Positions 21,701 to 29,991 of a DNA stretch of 64,000 nucleotides are shown here, piece after piece. The DNA comes from Bacteroidales bacterium. Its GTDB lineage: Bacteria > Bacteroidota > Bacteroidia > Bacteroidales > TTA-H9. Where the stretch lies: contig JAQVCV010000013.1 in the NCBI GenBank assembly GCA_028689615.1, positions 1 to 64,000 of the forward strand, written 5' to 3'. A program made the translations under genes and the position numbers. The notes below the pieces were generated by a model. It was not told where the DNA came from, did no database searches, and saw only the letters and a program-made list of their open reading frames with translations. The first letter of the stretch is position 1; every line of letters begins with the position of its first letter.

Positions 21701-23429
21701 CGGTGATAAGCGCAGGCTGGTAGGGAGCAATGGCGTTGCACGGGGTCCCGTTCACCACTTCTTGGTATTGAACGGTATAAATACCTTGTTGTAAGCCGGC
21801 AAAAGTGCCGGAAGCCTGGGGTGTTCCGTATGATCCCCCGAGTGGCTTGATCTGATATTGCAGGTCGCTGCGGATGTTGTCAACGGTTATGGTCACCTCC
21901 CCGTCGTTGTTATCGTAGCAGCCTGTAGCCGGAAGGTTTGAAAAGGTGTAGGGCTGGCAGGCTGTGGTGAAATCCCAGTTTTGGTTGAGTCCCGAATCAA
22001 TGGAGAGGGTGGCTTGCCCTTTGGCTGGCAACAGCGTCGGGTCGTGAATGATTCCTTTCAGATTCACACTGTTTAAAACTAATGGATTGTCGGTTTTTAT
22101 CTCAGCCTGCGATCCGTCTTGCTGGCACCAGAACACGTTGTATTCGCATTCGGGATCGCCCTGCAAAACGATGCTTTTTATTTCATGAACACCAGCTGAA
22201 GCAACATCCCAAAAGAAGAACCGGTTGGCATAGGCCGCGGCACTAACCGGACCAGGAACCTTTTGTAAAGAGGGCCAACGGGTGGCGGTCAGCGTGTGGA
22301 TCACGTTGCCGCTGCCCGCGAAAAAGATGTTTCCCCGGCTGTTAAGGTTGATGATGGTGTTGTTCTCTCCGTAGATGTAGTTGTTTTTTACTCCAAAGTT
22401 TAGGTTATCGATGGTATTTCCCTTGAAGATAAAAGCCGGATTGGTAGAACCGCCCAACAGGTTTTGCATGTAAAAACTGCCTTGAACTGCGGGTTTCGAC
22501 CACCCGTTGTTAAGTCGGATTTGGCCTGAGGTAAGGGTTTTAAAATGGCAGTTTTCGGCATTCAAGCGGCCACTGAACATGAAAATCACGTTGTCGTAGT
22601 TGATGCCTGTGCCCATGTCGGCAGTTGCCATCAATTCGTTATCAGCGGCCTGAAGGCCGCTGCTGAAATAAATCCAGCTGGATCCGCCCGAAGTGTAGGT
22701 GAAGTTGTTGTTGTTTTTGTTTCTGATCTCGAAAGTTTTTTCAAAGGGCGATAAATCGGTGAATTTTAAGGTGAGGGAGGAGTTGCCGATATTGAGTTCT
22801 TTGGCATTGGTGTCGTCGGAAGTCTTGTAGGTGTTGGTGGTTATGGTACGGTTGTTAAAATCAAGTTCGCCACTGATGTGGGTAATGCTGCCCGTTTCAA
22901 GGTTGGTTAGCAGCTTCCATGTAGCCAGCGATGGACCGTATCCTACCAGCAGGTTTTCGATAACAACCCCAGTAGCCGACTTGATGGTGTAGGTAGCTGC
23001 ATCGGATGCACTGAGCTCCACGAAAGCATTTCGCCATGTGTAGGTCACCGTGTTGTTTAATTGTACATCGCCGTAAATATAAAGAAATGAGGCTGTAACC
23101 ATTTCGAACTGAACCCCTGCCACGTTGTTCAACCACATGAAATCGCGACATTCTCTGGCTTCTCCCGGCCCTGCCAGCGACACGGAGATCACTGTGCCGG
23201 CAGCCAGATTTTCAAAATATACATCGGTGTTTTCGTCCGGAATGCCTGCACCTCCAGCACCACCCGATGTTAACGACCAATGAGAAGGATCGTTCCAGTA
23301 GCCGCTGCCACCAACCCAATACAAATTGGCGGCAAAGGTCGATAGGGGCATTACCAGAAGCAGAAAAATTGAAATCTTAATGTAAAAGTGATTATAATTG
23401 GCTGATTTATATGTTTTTGCTGTATGCAT
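12768..23429 (-). CDS. Giant cell-surface protein: many PKD-type/SprB-like repeats and C-terminal gliding-motility-associated (T9SS type B) domain
   Basis: ORF about 3608 aa; repeated PVADF..CxxxxxxFTDxS.. PKD-like units; C-terminus VYWLPSAFSPNGDGRNEELRLIG...GFWDGSVNGDPAPSAVYIVKI; signal peptide IFLLLVMPLSTFAANLYWVGGSG. Start at ATG 23429 is a judgement call. Confidence 0.93.
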   Translation of the reverse strand: MHTAKTYKSANYNHFYIKISIFLLLVMPLSTFAANLYWVGGSGYWNDPSHWSLTSGGAGGAGIPDENTDVYFENLAAGTVISVSLAGPGEARECRDFMWLNNVAGVQFEMVTASFLYIYGDVQLNNTVTYTWRNAFVELSASDAATYTIKSATGVVIENLLVGYGPSLATWKLLTNLETGSITHISGELDFNNRTITTNTYKTSDDTNAKELNIGNSSLTLKFTDLSPFEKTFEIRNKNNNNFTYTSGGSSWIYFSSGLQAADNELMATADMGTGINYDNVIFMFSGRLNAENCHFKTLTSGQIRLNNGWSKPAVQGSFYMQNLLGGSTNPAFIFKGNTIDNLNFGVKNNYIYGENNTIINLNSRGNIFFAGSGNVIHTLTATRWPSLQKVPGPVSAAAYANRFFFWDVASAGVHEIKSIVLQGDPECEYNVFWCQQDGSQAEIKTDNPLVLNSVNLKGIIHDPTLLPAKGQATLSIDSGLNQNWDFTTACQPYTFSNLPATGCYDNNDGEVTITVDNIRSDLQYQIKPLGGSYGTPQASGTFAGLQQGIYTVQYQEVVNGTPCNAIAPYQPALITETTPVQLDGPDTLRLFVNPTNPITQCPDSSDAIVELTAYNQSNGVLTPGGGSYQFSIDNALPPEYAWSGSQSNPYTADTLAPGTYYAYAKYDYGSGQECISFFSLDSNLIQVTAPPPFDTLNPYSTPATCFGYTNGEAFMDYTGGTPFAGGLYNHQWSLASPGAPTLSTDAILTGQQAGVYTDTITDANGCRFARNIEITQPDEIDFTVLPNPASGTASLTPITGGNGPAPGGYTYKWTFPDAGTILSTSPPPITGISGTGQLCCTVTDKNGCYATDCKAFQTLTTPNVTAPAQINCYGGDTTIAAEAVGGSANYVFELFLSDGVTPAPGIAPNPSPSVPSEYTFHGVTAGSYKIKVTDGQPTDNFVWSDVITIANGYDVVITQDMANSRDACYGQANGQIAIEVNDTPGTSSTSDYDIEWYLTSNYGVVIGTGNILANKPAGSYTAHVKHKTKHCVQEDFFLIGQPAAALLIDTVSPTSDTICFVAGSGYNGIITVEATGGTTPYQNYRWEKQNPATSIWELINQGAALTQLTALAPGDYRIVVYDANNCADTVTHTIIAFVAPSAHFTFDVVCPGQPTTLTADSTLYPFYSWTLTGNTTPVGGSPSLDVVFDETASPTAQLTVTDVNNCQSSSAVVPISLLTSPTVDFTTPATCLNDPSLLTDQSVGGNFTTITWRHWEVDPSIPGPSQSSASGTFSPVITPAGTHVVKLTVTDAQAGKNGLGCMASLTKNIEIAPLPVADFITPPAFNCAFNLMTLTDNSPTSSFIPPITEATWKLNPSGPSTTDLTAPFEVTVSATPGSTVSYDYTIKAATIATPGNSLQCQSLPTTKSITVPSAIAISGQATSVCLDSAVVMWIDSTALPFTLAEVDQIVWNFGGTPVIANPATSFKQVFAAGFNIPGLKNGSVSLTLTNGCTYTDSEIPFTVFQAPTAIISSPSGYCDGVALVFDGSGSVPAGGTIATWQWEVPGHCNSGVTTNPIYNSCGPLSVGSYTLNLTVTDGNGCPGTTTQPLVVNPLPTTDFEYTIVCLGQSTQFTDISTGGNGSDIINHEWTVNGGSPFSTSNIVYVTPLPNAGDNTVKLVVTDNNQCQNEITKTVEVAPLPVADFTGEVNCEHNLLELSDASGVTPPSNYVGGWYTNLANNQSTPGPTASFAVTTGTVDIKYVITAKTAYTTPVNNLQCQSLPVIKSFVVPAPIVVEATATPNCMNLPVTFTIDAASLPFGIGEVTKLIWDLKGDGSQLVSEEPPTDFVYTHTAGYTSSGTYHAKVSLFRQETSGRICQYDDTDIEVAVYDAPVAIIDGEFCADHVLLDGSLSQPFTGSIVSWQWEIRDMADIVIESSPVLTVPDYSVATPLIQGNTYKFTLTVMDGSGLCPGVTTQNITINGLPAVDFVATPSYACGRMTLSATNPVSFQSYEWAFSNGLPATDFGQVVDHDFGGTGNFNATLLITNNNTHCANTITKPVVIEAPVINNITTAPLNPTLPCGETQFTADIAGGYTSINQYTWTFEGVPEIFGAGPPQANHLYALSGSYTVDLTVRSNNMCESAPYSQLIDIHRVPDAVSIDVLDPDPCQYDTVFLVLNAPVNDPEVAYHWDFGAGATPPDYTSFFPHAAPVPANGVVFPFGTSTITLTAYNTAEPVCETEAEVNITVSPAPVAGFDTVGPACMSGPIHFHSTSTVPAPGSIAQYEWTIDPAVPGFNHTGATPDYIFSAGFSTSGNYTVTLLVTTLSGCTDTSTMLLEILPTGQADFNSANVCFGEQMWFANTTPNPALVNQYKWTFPGEGTFMGVTPPPVNFSTPGDKAVTLEIVDNNGCPGFATTKTYRVWIPPTTAFTVTPNDTLCLTDTALFTDVSTPGDSPVINRLWYFGDIPFAGYASTGNTISHHYTAVGTYSPTLITTDQNGCQSQVTQYDFVTVVPQPVVSFHPSSPVACSGTEITFFDDSYVPVMPPLVIPIVARTWKIFEPGNPNPVFTSTDENPSFTFPVTATDLTYTVRLISYSAYSCADSSDQLYTVFAGPDVQFAIQGQCEGLATSFTNLSTPFGNQWLWNFGENGATSTLPAAIHTYSAPGTYNVSLTVTGSNGCANTHDTTIAIFEKAVAFFDFDKVCFGDSTHFNNLSTVAAGSITSFAWNFDDPMSGLNNLSTAENPTHLFSAPGLFDVQLQTTDSHDCLADTIMQVKVYQLPEAQYTLTSVACAKDLVLFDDHSNSADTTLAQWDYNFADGNSVTLEAPGSNGDTTHRYLNQGQFITWMKVTDHHGCTDSTSRAITIKPLPVAGFSSSDTSCINGLVFFTDTSFYNNVSVTERRWIFDITNPQQIQLGLPGSATVNHNYLLAGSYQAQLIVTDQNGCADTTLPQAVEVNPGLDFEVASQGYCFNDSTLFEITTLTPAGNKIESVVWQFDQNQFSNLESPKYKFPEAGPQQVTATVTDTNGCTLTRSHFLTIHPLPVAVAANDLAGCNDSTHFTTTSLPMADSMVSWQWFFGYNNASAIITSPRNPDTAFLYPPHDSLYSASLVVINSNLCSDTAFFDVKRFPCVYAEFDTAQRYCERQSAWFADQSFSGSPSVSIAQWEWTWGDGTDTTYNTPVDTLWHTFTRPGNFEVRLVVSSTVFGELKTDTAYHTAHVNPTPRPDFAQTRFCEKETIQLTAIDTLSTAITQWWIWTPDGGSADTTPVLNHYFADSGYYNIGLRAVSDSGCVADTLKQIFINPLPELYLTLSDSVVCADTAVITLRDTSVNTYQRYEWQPGDGNMVTTGTTDSLVYTYPWNDYTAVLTATSAAGCVNSDTAHLWVRPLPRAVIEPIPDSVGILVNLQDSIFFNGINSYTLNGASIEQYLWTFGDGKEKQGYGNFHPYYDTGHYVVRLYATDQFGCTGTDSTLAYIFPEKVYWLPSAFSPNGDGRNEELRLIGRYFRINEFYMGVFNRYGALIFETTDPDGFWDGSVNGDPAPSAVYIVKISVRGLYGEKAEETYPVMLIR

Positions 23430-23714
23430 TGTTGTGTTCTGCCTTGCAGTTTCTTTTTTGTTTGTAGATGTGTATGCTCCTGTTTTTAATTTCTTCATTA
23501 TACTATGCAAATAAGCCTTTTTCTGAAGCATGAGCTCTTGGTTCATCAGCTTCAGAGAAAACATTTGATGTATGTAGGTGGTTTGAATGAGCAAAATTAT
23601 AAAAAAAAGTTATACGGCTTGCAATCATTAAAGATTCATAATTAGCTGGTAAAGTTGTAATTTCGTCAAAATTTTTCCATTTTTAATAATCATTCTTAAT
23701 TATAGATTATTGGT

Positions 23715-24419
23715 ATGTCTAATATATTGATTACTGGCGCATCAACAGGTATTGGTTCGGAAGTTGTTAAAGCAATGGCGGCTGCTGGTGAAAATTGTGT
23801 GTTTGCTTTGGCTCGATCGGCTGAAAAATTGAGAGAATTAGCAGCAGTTTGCAGCAACAGTTCTGTTCAGTCTATGGTGATTCCACTGGTGGTTGATCTT
23901 TTAGATTTTGATTATCAGGATTTAAAGAATAGAATATTGCAGCACACTGATCGTATCGACCTGTTAATTCACAATGCAGGCTTTCTTGTCAACAAAGGGT
24001 TTGAAGAAACAACACCCGACGAGTTCGACAAAACTCTGGATGTCAACGTAAAGGTTCCATATTTTCTGACACAGGCTCTTCTTCCGTTGTTGGCTCCCGG
24101 AGCCCATGTTGTGATGGTATCAAGCATGGGCGGGTTTCAGGGAAGCGACAAATACGCGGGTCTCTCGGCCTACAGTGCCGCGAAAGGGGCTTTGTCGGTA
24201 CTAGGCGAATCGCTGGCAGTTGAATTGGCACCCCGTGGAGTTGCTGTTAACTCCGTAGCTCTTGGTGCGGTCAATACCGAAATGTTGCAGCAGGCATTCC
24301 CCGGTTACCAGGCTCCCGTTACATCAGAAACCATGGCAAAGTTCATCGTGTGGTTTGGGCTAAACGGGCATCAGGTGATGAACGGTAAAGTGATTCCGGT
24401 GGCTTTATCAAATCCATAA
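23715..24419 (+). CDS. SDR-family oxidoreductase
   Basis: ITGASTGIGSEV, LIHNAGFLVNKGF, YSAAKGALSVLGESLAVELAPRG. Confidence 0.92.
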   Translation: MSNILITGASTGIGSEVVKAMAAAGENCVFALARSAEKLRELAAVCSNSSVQSMVIPLVVDLLDFDYQDLKNRILQHTDRIDLLIHNAGFLVNKGFEETTPDEFDKTLDVNVKVPYFLTQALLPLLAPGAHVVMVSSMGGFQGSDKYAGLSAYSAAKGALSVLGESLAVELAPRGVAVNSVALGAVNTEMLQQAFPGYQAPVTSETMAKFIVWFGLNGHQVMNGKVIPVALSNP

Positions 24420-24421
24420 AA

Positions 24422-24446
24422 AAAACCGGGTGGTGAACCCGGTTTT
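24422..24446. terminator. Bidirectional hairpin between convergent genes
   Basis: AAAACCGGGT-ggtga-ACCCGGTTTT, perfect 10-bp stem between genes ending at 24419 (+) and 24451 (-). Confidence 0.9.
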
Positions 24447-24450
24447 CGAT

Positions 24451-27111
24451 CTAGAAGAATTTTTTAAGTTTCTTTTTTGCCTCCTGCTCCAGCTTTTTCT
24501 TCAACGAGTCGGCCTCTTTTTTTGCCTTCAGTTCCAACTCTTTTTTCTTCTTTTCAGCTTCCTGTTTCAGCTTTTCCTGTTCTTGCTTTAAGCGGGCTTC
24601 GGCGGCTGCCTTTTGCTTTTCAATTTCGGCTTTTGCCTGGGCTTCAACTTCTTGTTTTTTCTTGTTGAACTCCTCTTCGGCTTTGGCTTTGAGGTCGGAA
24701 GCAACGCTTCCACCCCCACTGCTTTTTCCCAGCTTCATGGTTACGTTGGGTTTTTTTGCATGACCGCCTATCAGCAAATCAACAGCTACATTTTTACCTG
24801 GCTCGTAGGCAATCCCTTTTTTGTTGATTTCGGCTACCAGACCGTCAACTACGGAATTGGCAGCAGCTCCAAAGGTCGATCGGGGGATCTGAAGGTTGAG
24901 TACATAGTCAAGCCCTTGTGTTTCCAAATCGGTTGTGCCTGCTAAAGTGCCGGTAAACTGGTCAACCTTAAGGTCGAAGGGCTTCACGAGTAATTTTCCA
25001 TCCTGAACCAGATACGAAAGGTTGGTGGGATTGATCTTGAGGGTCTTCAGGTTTTCCATCTTCAGAAGTTCCGATGCTTTGTTGAGCACTTCTATTCCGC
25101 TGGCTTTGAGCTGGCTTGTTTTCAAATTCCCCGACGACGTGATCGACTTGAGTTCGGGTGTCATATCGCCTTTTAAATTTGTTTTAAACGACATGGTCAT
25201 CGAAGTGAGTCCCTCAATTTTTTTAAGTACGGGTGCCAGCGAGTCAACTGTTGAAACAGCGTTTGCCAAAGCCTGAAGGCTGATGTTTTGCATGTCGGCA
25301 TCAAGTTTCATCTCCATGGGGTTGTTGGTAGGGGTGCTGAAGTAGCCATTTGTTTTCAGCGTACCGCCAAATGCAGCCATATTCAGGTTTTCGAGCGTGA
25401 GTCTTTGGTTGTTCAGGGTGAGCTTCCCTTGCAGATTGTCTATCTGCATCTTGTCGTAAACCACTTTTTTCAAAGCTGCCGATGCAGTGAAATGGATCCT
25501 CTCGGGGAGAACAGGAGGCTGTGATGCTGTGGTTGCAGTATCTGTAGCTTCTGAGGAAGCCGGCATGAGTTCATCAACCAGCAGGTAATCTGACTGAAGG
25601 TTGAGATTGCCTTCAAGTATGCCGTTTTTGAAAAGGTATTCAAGGTAGCTGGTTATTTTGCCCTGAGCCTTGAAATCTGACTTACCCAGAGAGGCGTCCA
25701 TTTGGCTTAATTCTAAAAATTCAGGGGCAAATTTGAAGATAAGATTGTTGATTTTGAAATCGTTATTGAGCTGGGAAACCGCAGTCTCCAGTTTTTCAAC
25801 CTGCAAGGTGCCATGGGCCTTGAAGGCATTGTAGTTTTTTTCCGACAATGCCGACATTTTTCCGCTCAGGCCCATGTCGGCGGTGATGATGCCATTAAGC
25901 TTTTGCTCGATGGGGTATATCTTTTCAATCGATGATAAATCAAGGCGTCCACTGGCTCTGGCCGTGAGGTCGGGATCGCTGACCGGAGTGCTGATTTTTA
26001 ATCCCAGATCGATGGGATTACCAACAATATCTATATGAAAGCGGCTGATATCCACAACAGTGTTGTCAGCACTTCCTCCTGGGTTAACCACAGTTGTTTT
26101 TATGGCAATGTTGTTTACAGGGGCAGGAAGGGCAGGGTATTGGAACGTGCCATCGGAAACTTCAAAATCAATTCCAAATTCCGGGAGATGGTTTTCGCGG
26201 TATTCTCCTTTTGCAAATCCCGTGAGTGAAAATTTTCCAGATGTCTTGATGTCGGCAAACTGTTTGGCATAGATGGCTGGTACCATGCTTAGAACCGATT
26301 TGAATTCGGTGTCAGGTGCCTCGAATTTCATGTCCATAGCAAATGCATCGGGCAGCATCTTAAGCCATCCTTCGAATTCCACGGCCAGTTGGTTCACGGT
26401 TAGCCTGTTGTTGGTAAAGGTGAAGAGGTTGTTGATCATGTCGGCTTCTATTCCTGCTTCAAAAGTGGCATTAGCCTTGTTCAGGTATCTGACTCCGCCA
26501 TAATCGGCAATCAGCGAGGCAATTGAGGTGCTGATGTTTAGTGTCGTTTTTTCTGAGGTAAGGTCGCCGTGCAGTTTGAAATTCAGATCGATGATTTCGG
26601 CGTAAGTTTTCGCTGACTTGTCGTCAAAAACGATTGTGGCTCCGTTGATAGAGAAGTCATTCAAAGCTACCTTGAATGAGGAAGCCGGGTCGCTCTCCTG
26701 TTTTGTGGCAGTGTCGGCTTTGGTGATATTCCAGTTTGCCGAACTGTCGGTCAGAACTTTCAGATGAACTTGTGGTTTGTCGATTGCAATTCTCCTAACA
26801 CTGTATTGTTCTCCTTTGATAACGCTCATCAAATCGAGTGTAAGTGCTATCTTTTCGACCTTGAGGAGGGTGTCGTTCTCAAATTTGCCTTTTCCGCTGA
26901 TCGTCAGGTCTTCCAGCGATAAGCTGAAATTGGGGAAATTGCGAATCAGTGAGACGCCGAAATCGCCAAAATCGATTTTGGCTTCCAACGATTTTCCAGC
27001 TTCTTCCTTCACGATGTCAGTTATCTTGTCTTTGAAGAGCCAGGGGAGGGTGATGAGCACACCAAGCAGCACAACAACAACAATCCCGATGATTTTTAAC
27101 GTTTTCTTCAT
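24451..27111 (-). CDS. AsmA family outer-membrane biogenesis-type protein with Lys/Glu-rich C-terminal coiled coil
   Basis: N-terminal TM, repeated AsmA-like beta regions, FKTNLKGDMTPELKSITSSGNLKTSQL; C-terminal KAEEEFNKKKQEVEAQAKAEIEKQ.... Confidence 0.9.
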   Translation of the reverse strand: MKKTLKIIGIVVVVLLGVLITLPWLFKDKITDIVKEEAGKSLEAKIDFGDFGVSLIRNFPNFSLSLEDLTISGKGKFENDTLLKVEKIALTLDLMSVIKGEQYSVRRIAIDKPQVHLKVLTDSSANWNITKADTATKQESDPASSFKVALNDFSINGATIVFDDKSAKTYAEIIDLNFKLHGDLTSEKTTLNISTSIASLIADYGGVRYLNKANATFEAGIEADMINNLFTFTNNRLTVNQLAVEFEGWLKMLPDAFAMDMKFEAPDTEFKSVLSMVPAIYAKQFADIKTSGKFSLTGFAKGEYRENHLPEFGIDFEVSDGTFQYPALPAPVNNIAIKTTVVNPGGSADNTVVDISRFHIDIVGNPIDLGLKISTPVSDPDLTARASGRLDLSSIEKIYPIEQKLNGIITADMGLSGKMSALSEKNYNAFKAHGTLQVEKLETAVSQLNNDFKINNLIFKFAPEFLELSQMDASLGKSDFKAQGKITSYLEYLFKNGILEGNLNLQSDYLLVDELMPASSEATDTATTASQPPVLPERIHFTASAALKKVVYDKMQIDNLQGKLTLNNQRLTLENLNMAAFGGTLKTNGYFSTPTNNPMEMKLDADMQNISLQALANAVSTVDSLAPVLKKIEGLTSMTMSFKTNLKGDMTPELKSITSSGNLKTSQLKASGIEVLNKASELLKMENLKTLKINPTNLSYLVQDGKLLVKPFDLKVDQFTGTLAGTTDLETQGLDYVLNLQIPRSTFGAAANSVVDGLVAEINKKGIAYEPGKNVAVDLLIGGHAKKPNVTMKLGKSSGGGSVASDLKAKAEEEFNKKKQEVEAQAKAEIEKQKAAAEARLKQEQEKLKQEAEKKKKELELKAKKEADSLKKKLEQEAKKKLKKFF

Positions 27112-27141
27112 GTTTCAATGTAATTTACAGTTTTTACGGTA

Positions 27142-28218
27142 TTAAAGTTTTGAATTTCGCGATAACAAAAGCATATCGGCCACAACCAGGGCTGCCATGG
27201 CTTCTGTAACAACGCGTGCGCGTGGAACCACACAAACGTCATGACGCCCCGATGGTTGCATAACGATGGTTTCTCCCATCTTGTTCACAGTGGCTTGGGG
27301 TTGCATAAGGGTGCTTACCGGTTTGAAAGCCACGGTGAACCATATGGTTTCGCCCGATGAGATGCCGCCCAATACCCCGCCTGCGTGGTTAGAAATTGGC
27401 CGGATTGCGTTTTTGTGCAGTCCATAAGGGTCGTTGTGCTGACTCCCGTTCATAACCGCCGATCTGAAGCCTTCGCCAATTTCAAATCCGCGAACGGCGT
27501 TGATGCTCAACATGGCATAAGCCAGGCGGGCGTGTAGCTTGTCATAAACAGGTTCTCCCAAACCTTGTGGTACGTTGCGAATGAGGCAGGTTATGGTGCC
27601 TCCTGCTGTATTGCCTTCTTCCTTAAGCTTGCGCAGCAGGGCGGTCATCCGCTGTGAAGCCTCTTTATCAGGACAACCAAGCGGATCGTGGTTGGCTTCG
27701 TCGGGGTTTATGGCAGCTATGTCGGCAATGGCTTCGCTGCCAATCGATCTGGTAAACGATTGCACGGTGATCCCACTCTGCTCGATGAGTTTGCGGGCAA
27801 AAGCTCCGGCCACAACCCGTGCCACTGTTTCTCGGGCACTTTGTCGTCCTCCCCCGCTTCCCAAGGGCATTCCGAATTTTTTTTCCCATGTGAAATCAGC
27901 GTGCGATGGGCGCCATCCCTCTTCATAGGGCTGATAGTCGCCAGGGCGCTTGTTTTTGTTTTGTATGAGAAAGGCGATAGGGCTGCCCAGTGTGGTGTGG
28001 TCTATCAATCCGCTGAGAAAGATGGGGTCGTCATCCTCATCACGTGTTGTGGCCCAAAACTCCCCTCCGGGACGTCGTCGGGTGAGCTCACTTGCTATAA
28101 AGTCTTGAGGGACAATAAGACCGGCGGGACACCCGTCAATTACTCCTCCCACGGCCTCCCCGTGCGACTCGCCAAAGGTGGTAAGGCTGAAGAGTTTTCC
28201 AAAGGTATTAGATGCCAT
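27142..28218 (-). CDS. aroC: Chorismate synthase
   Basis: GKLFSLTTFGESHGEAVGGVIDGCPAGL, RRRPGGEFWATTRDEDD, RPISNHAGGVLGGISSG. Confidence 0.98.
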   Translation of the reverse strand: MASNTFGKLFSLTTFGESHGEAVGGVIDGCPAGLIVPQDFIASELTRRRPGGEFWATTRDEDDDPIFLSGLIDHTTLGSPIAFLIQNKNKRPGDYQPYEEGWRPSHADFTWEKKFGMPLGSGGGRQSARETVARVVAGAFARKLIEQSGITVQSFTRSIGSEAIADIAAINPDEANHDPLGCPDKEASQRMTALLRKLKEEGNTAGGTITCLIRNVPQGLGEPVYDKLHARLAYAMLSINAVRGFEIGEGFRSAVMNGSQHNDPYGLHKNAIRPISNHAGGVLGGISSGETIWFTVAFKPVSTLMQPQATVNKMGETIVMQPSGRHDVCVVPRARVVTEAMAALVVADMLLLSRNSKL

Positions 28219-28229
28219 TTCGCTGATTT

Positions 28230-29903
28230 TTATCTGGTTAGTTCTCCGATGATGATGCCATGAGCTGAAAGGGTTACCTCAATCGACCAATCGCCCAGTT
28301 CTTCTTGCACCACCTCACACTCTTCATGGGTTGCCAGGTTGATCATTTTTTTCGCGTTCTGATAATCTACCTGCATGAATCTGATAGCATGGGCTGGTAT
28401 TTTAACCTTCAGTTTGCGGGTTTCAGCCGAAAAATTGGCAAGCACCACAACCACTTCTTCCCGATGGTAGCGCAAAAAGGCAAACACATGGTTATCGGGG
28501 AAGCCGTCGCCGTGATGGTTTACCCACATCAGGTCGTAGAAACCGCCTGTTTTCAGAGAATTTTTTGAGTTGATCAGGTTGAGGAGAAATTTGTAATGGT
28601 TGTGCAGTTCTTTTTCTGAGGACGAGAGCTTTTCCTGATTAAAGGCCCCGTTGTTTGTCCATCGATGGATGGTTGGCATGCAACCGTAATCGAAGATAGA
28701 GGTTCTGCCATCATCACCCGAGTAACCTTTGGGCTGGCTGCCATCTTCTCCCAACTCCTGCCCGTTGTACACCAAAACTGCACCCCTGTTGATAAAGGCC
28801 GCAACGGCCATTGCTGGAATTCCCGGAAGGGGCGAGCCGGCAAAGTGGAGAGAAGCAATGCGCTGCTCGTCGTGGTTTTCGATGAAATTCAGCATTTTAT
28901 CCGACAATCCCTCTAAACTTCGCCAGCAATTGCTAGCCAGGCTGGCTGGAGCCTGCCGGGTCATCACGGCTCGAAGGGTGTCGTACAAACCTACTTTATC
29001 GTACAAATAATCGAAGCCGGCTTCAAAGGCGTAAGCATGGTAGAGATGCGGTTCGTAGATTTCTGCAATAAATAATATATGGGGAAATTCGTTTTTTATC
29101 AGGCCGATGGCCTGCCTCCAGAAAGCCACAGGGACCATAGAGGCCATGTCACACCTGAACCCGTCAATTTTTTTATCGGCCCAAAAGCGAAGGATGTGAT
29201 TCATTTTCAGCCAGGTGTCAGGTTCTGGACAGAAATGTTCTTCGCTATTGTTTTGATAATCAATGCCGTAATTTAGTTTGACGGTTTCATACCAGTCGTT
29301 AACCGACGGGGTATTCGAGAAGCAGTCGTTCCCTGAAGCTTTGGCGGGTATTTCGGCAAATTGTTGGTTGTTGCATGGTAATACCAGTTGCTGGCCAGGG
29401 AGGTAGTAAAAATTGTTGGCTGGTGAAAACGGGTTTTCGGGCTCATCGGTTGTGCCAAAATCTAATGTTTCCGGTGGTTTGGCATCAGAGTGATAAGAGC
29501 GTGCAACATGATTTGGAACAAAGTCGATCAACACTTTAAGCCCGGCTTCGTGGGTTCTGTTGATAAGAGCTTCAAATTCGGCCATGCGGTTGCTCTGTTC
29601 GCAGGCCATTGTAGCATTTACATCGTAATAATCGCTTATGGCATAGGGCGATCCGGCTTTTCCTTTGACAATGCATTGAGGATCACCTTTTCTGTCATCT
29701 ACCTGAGTGGTGGTGCTGTGCTCAATGATGCCGGTGTACCAAATATGGGTAAACCCCAGCAACCTGATCTCTTCCAGAACTCTACTGCTGATATGGTTGA
29801 ACTTTCCGCATCCGTTGGCCTCCATCTCACCATCGAAATGGTTGGCTGGGTTGGGGTTGGCAAAAAGCCTGACGAACAACTGATAGATTACGGGACGGCT
29901 CAT
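28230..29903 (-). CDS. GH13 alpha-amylase family glycoside hydrolase
   Basis: GFTHIWYTG, VLIDFVPNHVAR, KIDGFRCDMASMVP, NFIENHDEQRI. Confidence 0.93.
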   Translation of the reverse strand: MSRPVIYQLFVRLFANPNPANHFDGEMEANGCGKFNHISSRVLEEIRLLGFTHIWYTGIIEHSTTTQVDDRKGDPQCIVKGKAGSPYAISDYYDVNATMACEQSNRMAEFEALINRTHEAGLKVLIDFVPNHVARSYHSDAKPPETLDFGTTDEPENPFSPANNFYYLPGQQLVLPCNNQQFAEIPAKASGNDCFSNTPSVNDWYETVKLNYGIDYQNNSEEHFCPEPDTWLKMNHILRFWADKKIDGFRCDMASMVPVAFWRQAIGLIKNEFPHILFIAEIYEPHLYHAYAFEAGFDYLYDKVGLYDTLRAVMTRQAPASLASNCWRSLEGLSDKMLNFIENHDEQRIASLHFAGSPLPGIPAMAVAAFINRGAVLVYNGQELGEDGSQPKGYSGDDGRTSIFDYGCMPTIHRWTNNGAFNQEKLSSSEKELHNHYKFLLNLINSKNSLKTGGFYDLMWVNHHGDGFPDNHVFAFLRYHREEVVVVLANFSAETRKLKVKIPAHAIRFMQVDYQNAKKMINLATHEECEVVQEELGDWSIEVTLSAHGIIIGELTR

Positions 29904-29991
29904 AAATAAAAATTTTATCAAAACTATTCATTTTCCCTAACATTGCTACCATACTGTATAAAACCGTTATTTTTGGGTAACCAATGCCCTC

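Noticed and set aside
13200-21800. Many + strand ORFs opposite the giant adhesin gene
   Set aside because: Antisense shadow ORFs caused by GC-rich codon bias of the real minus-strand gene.
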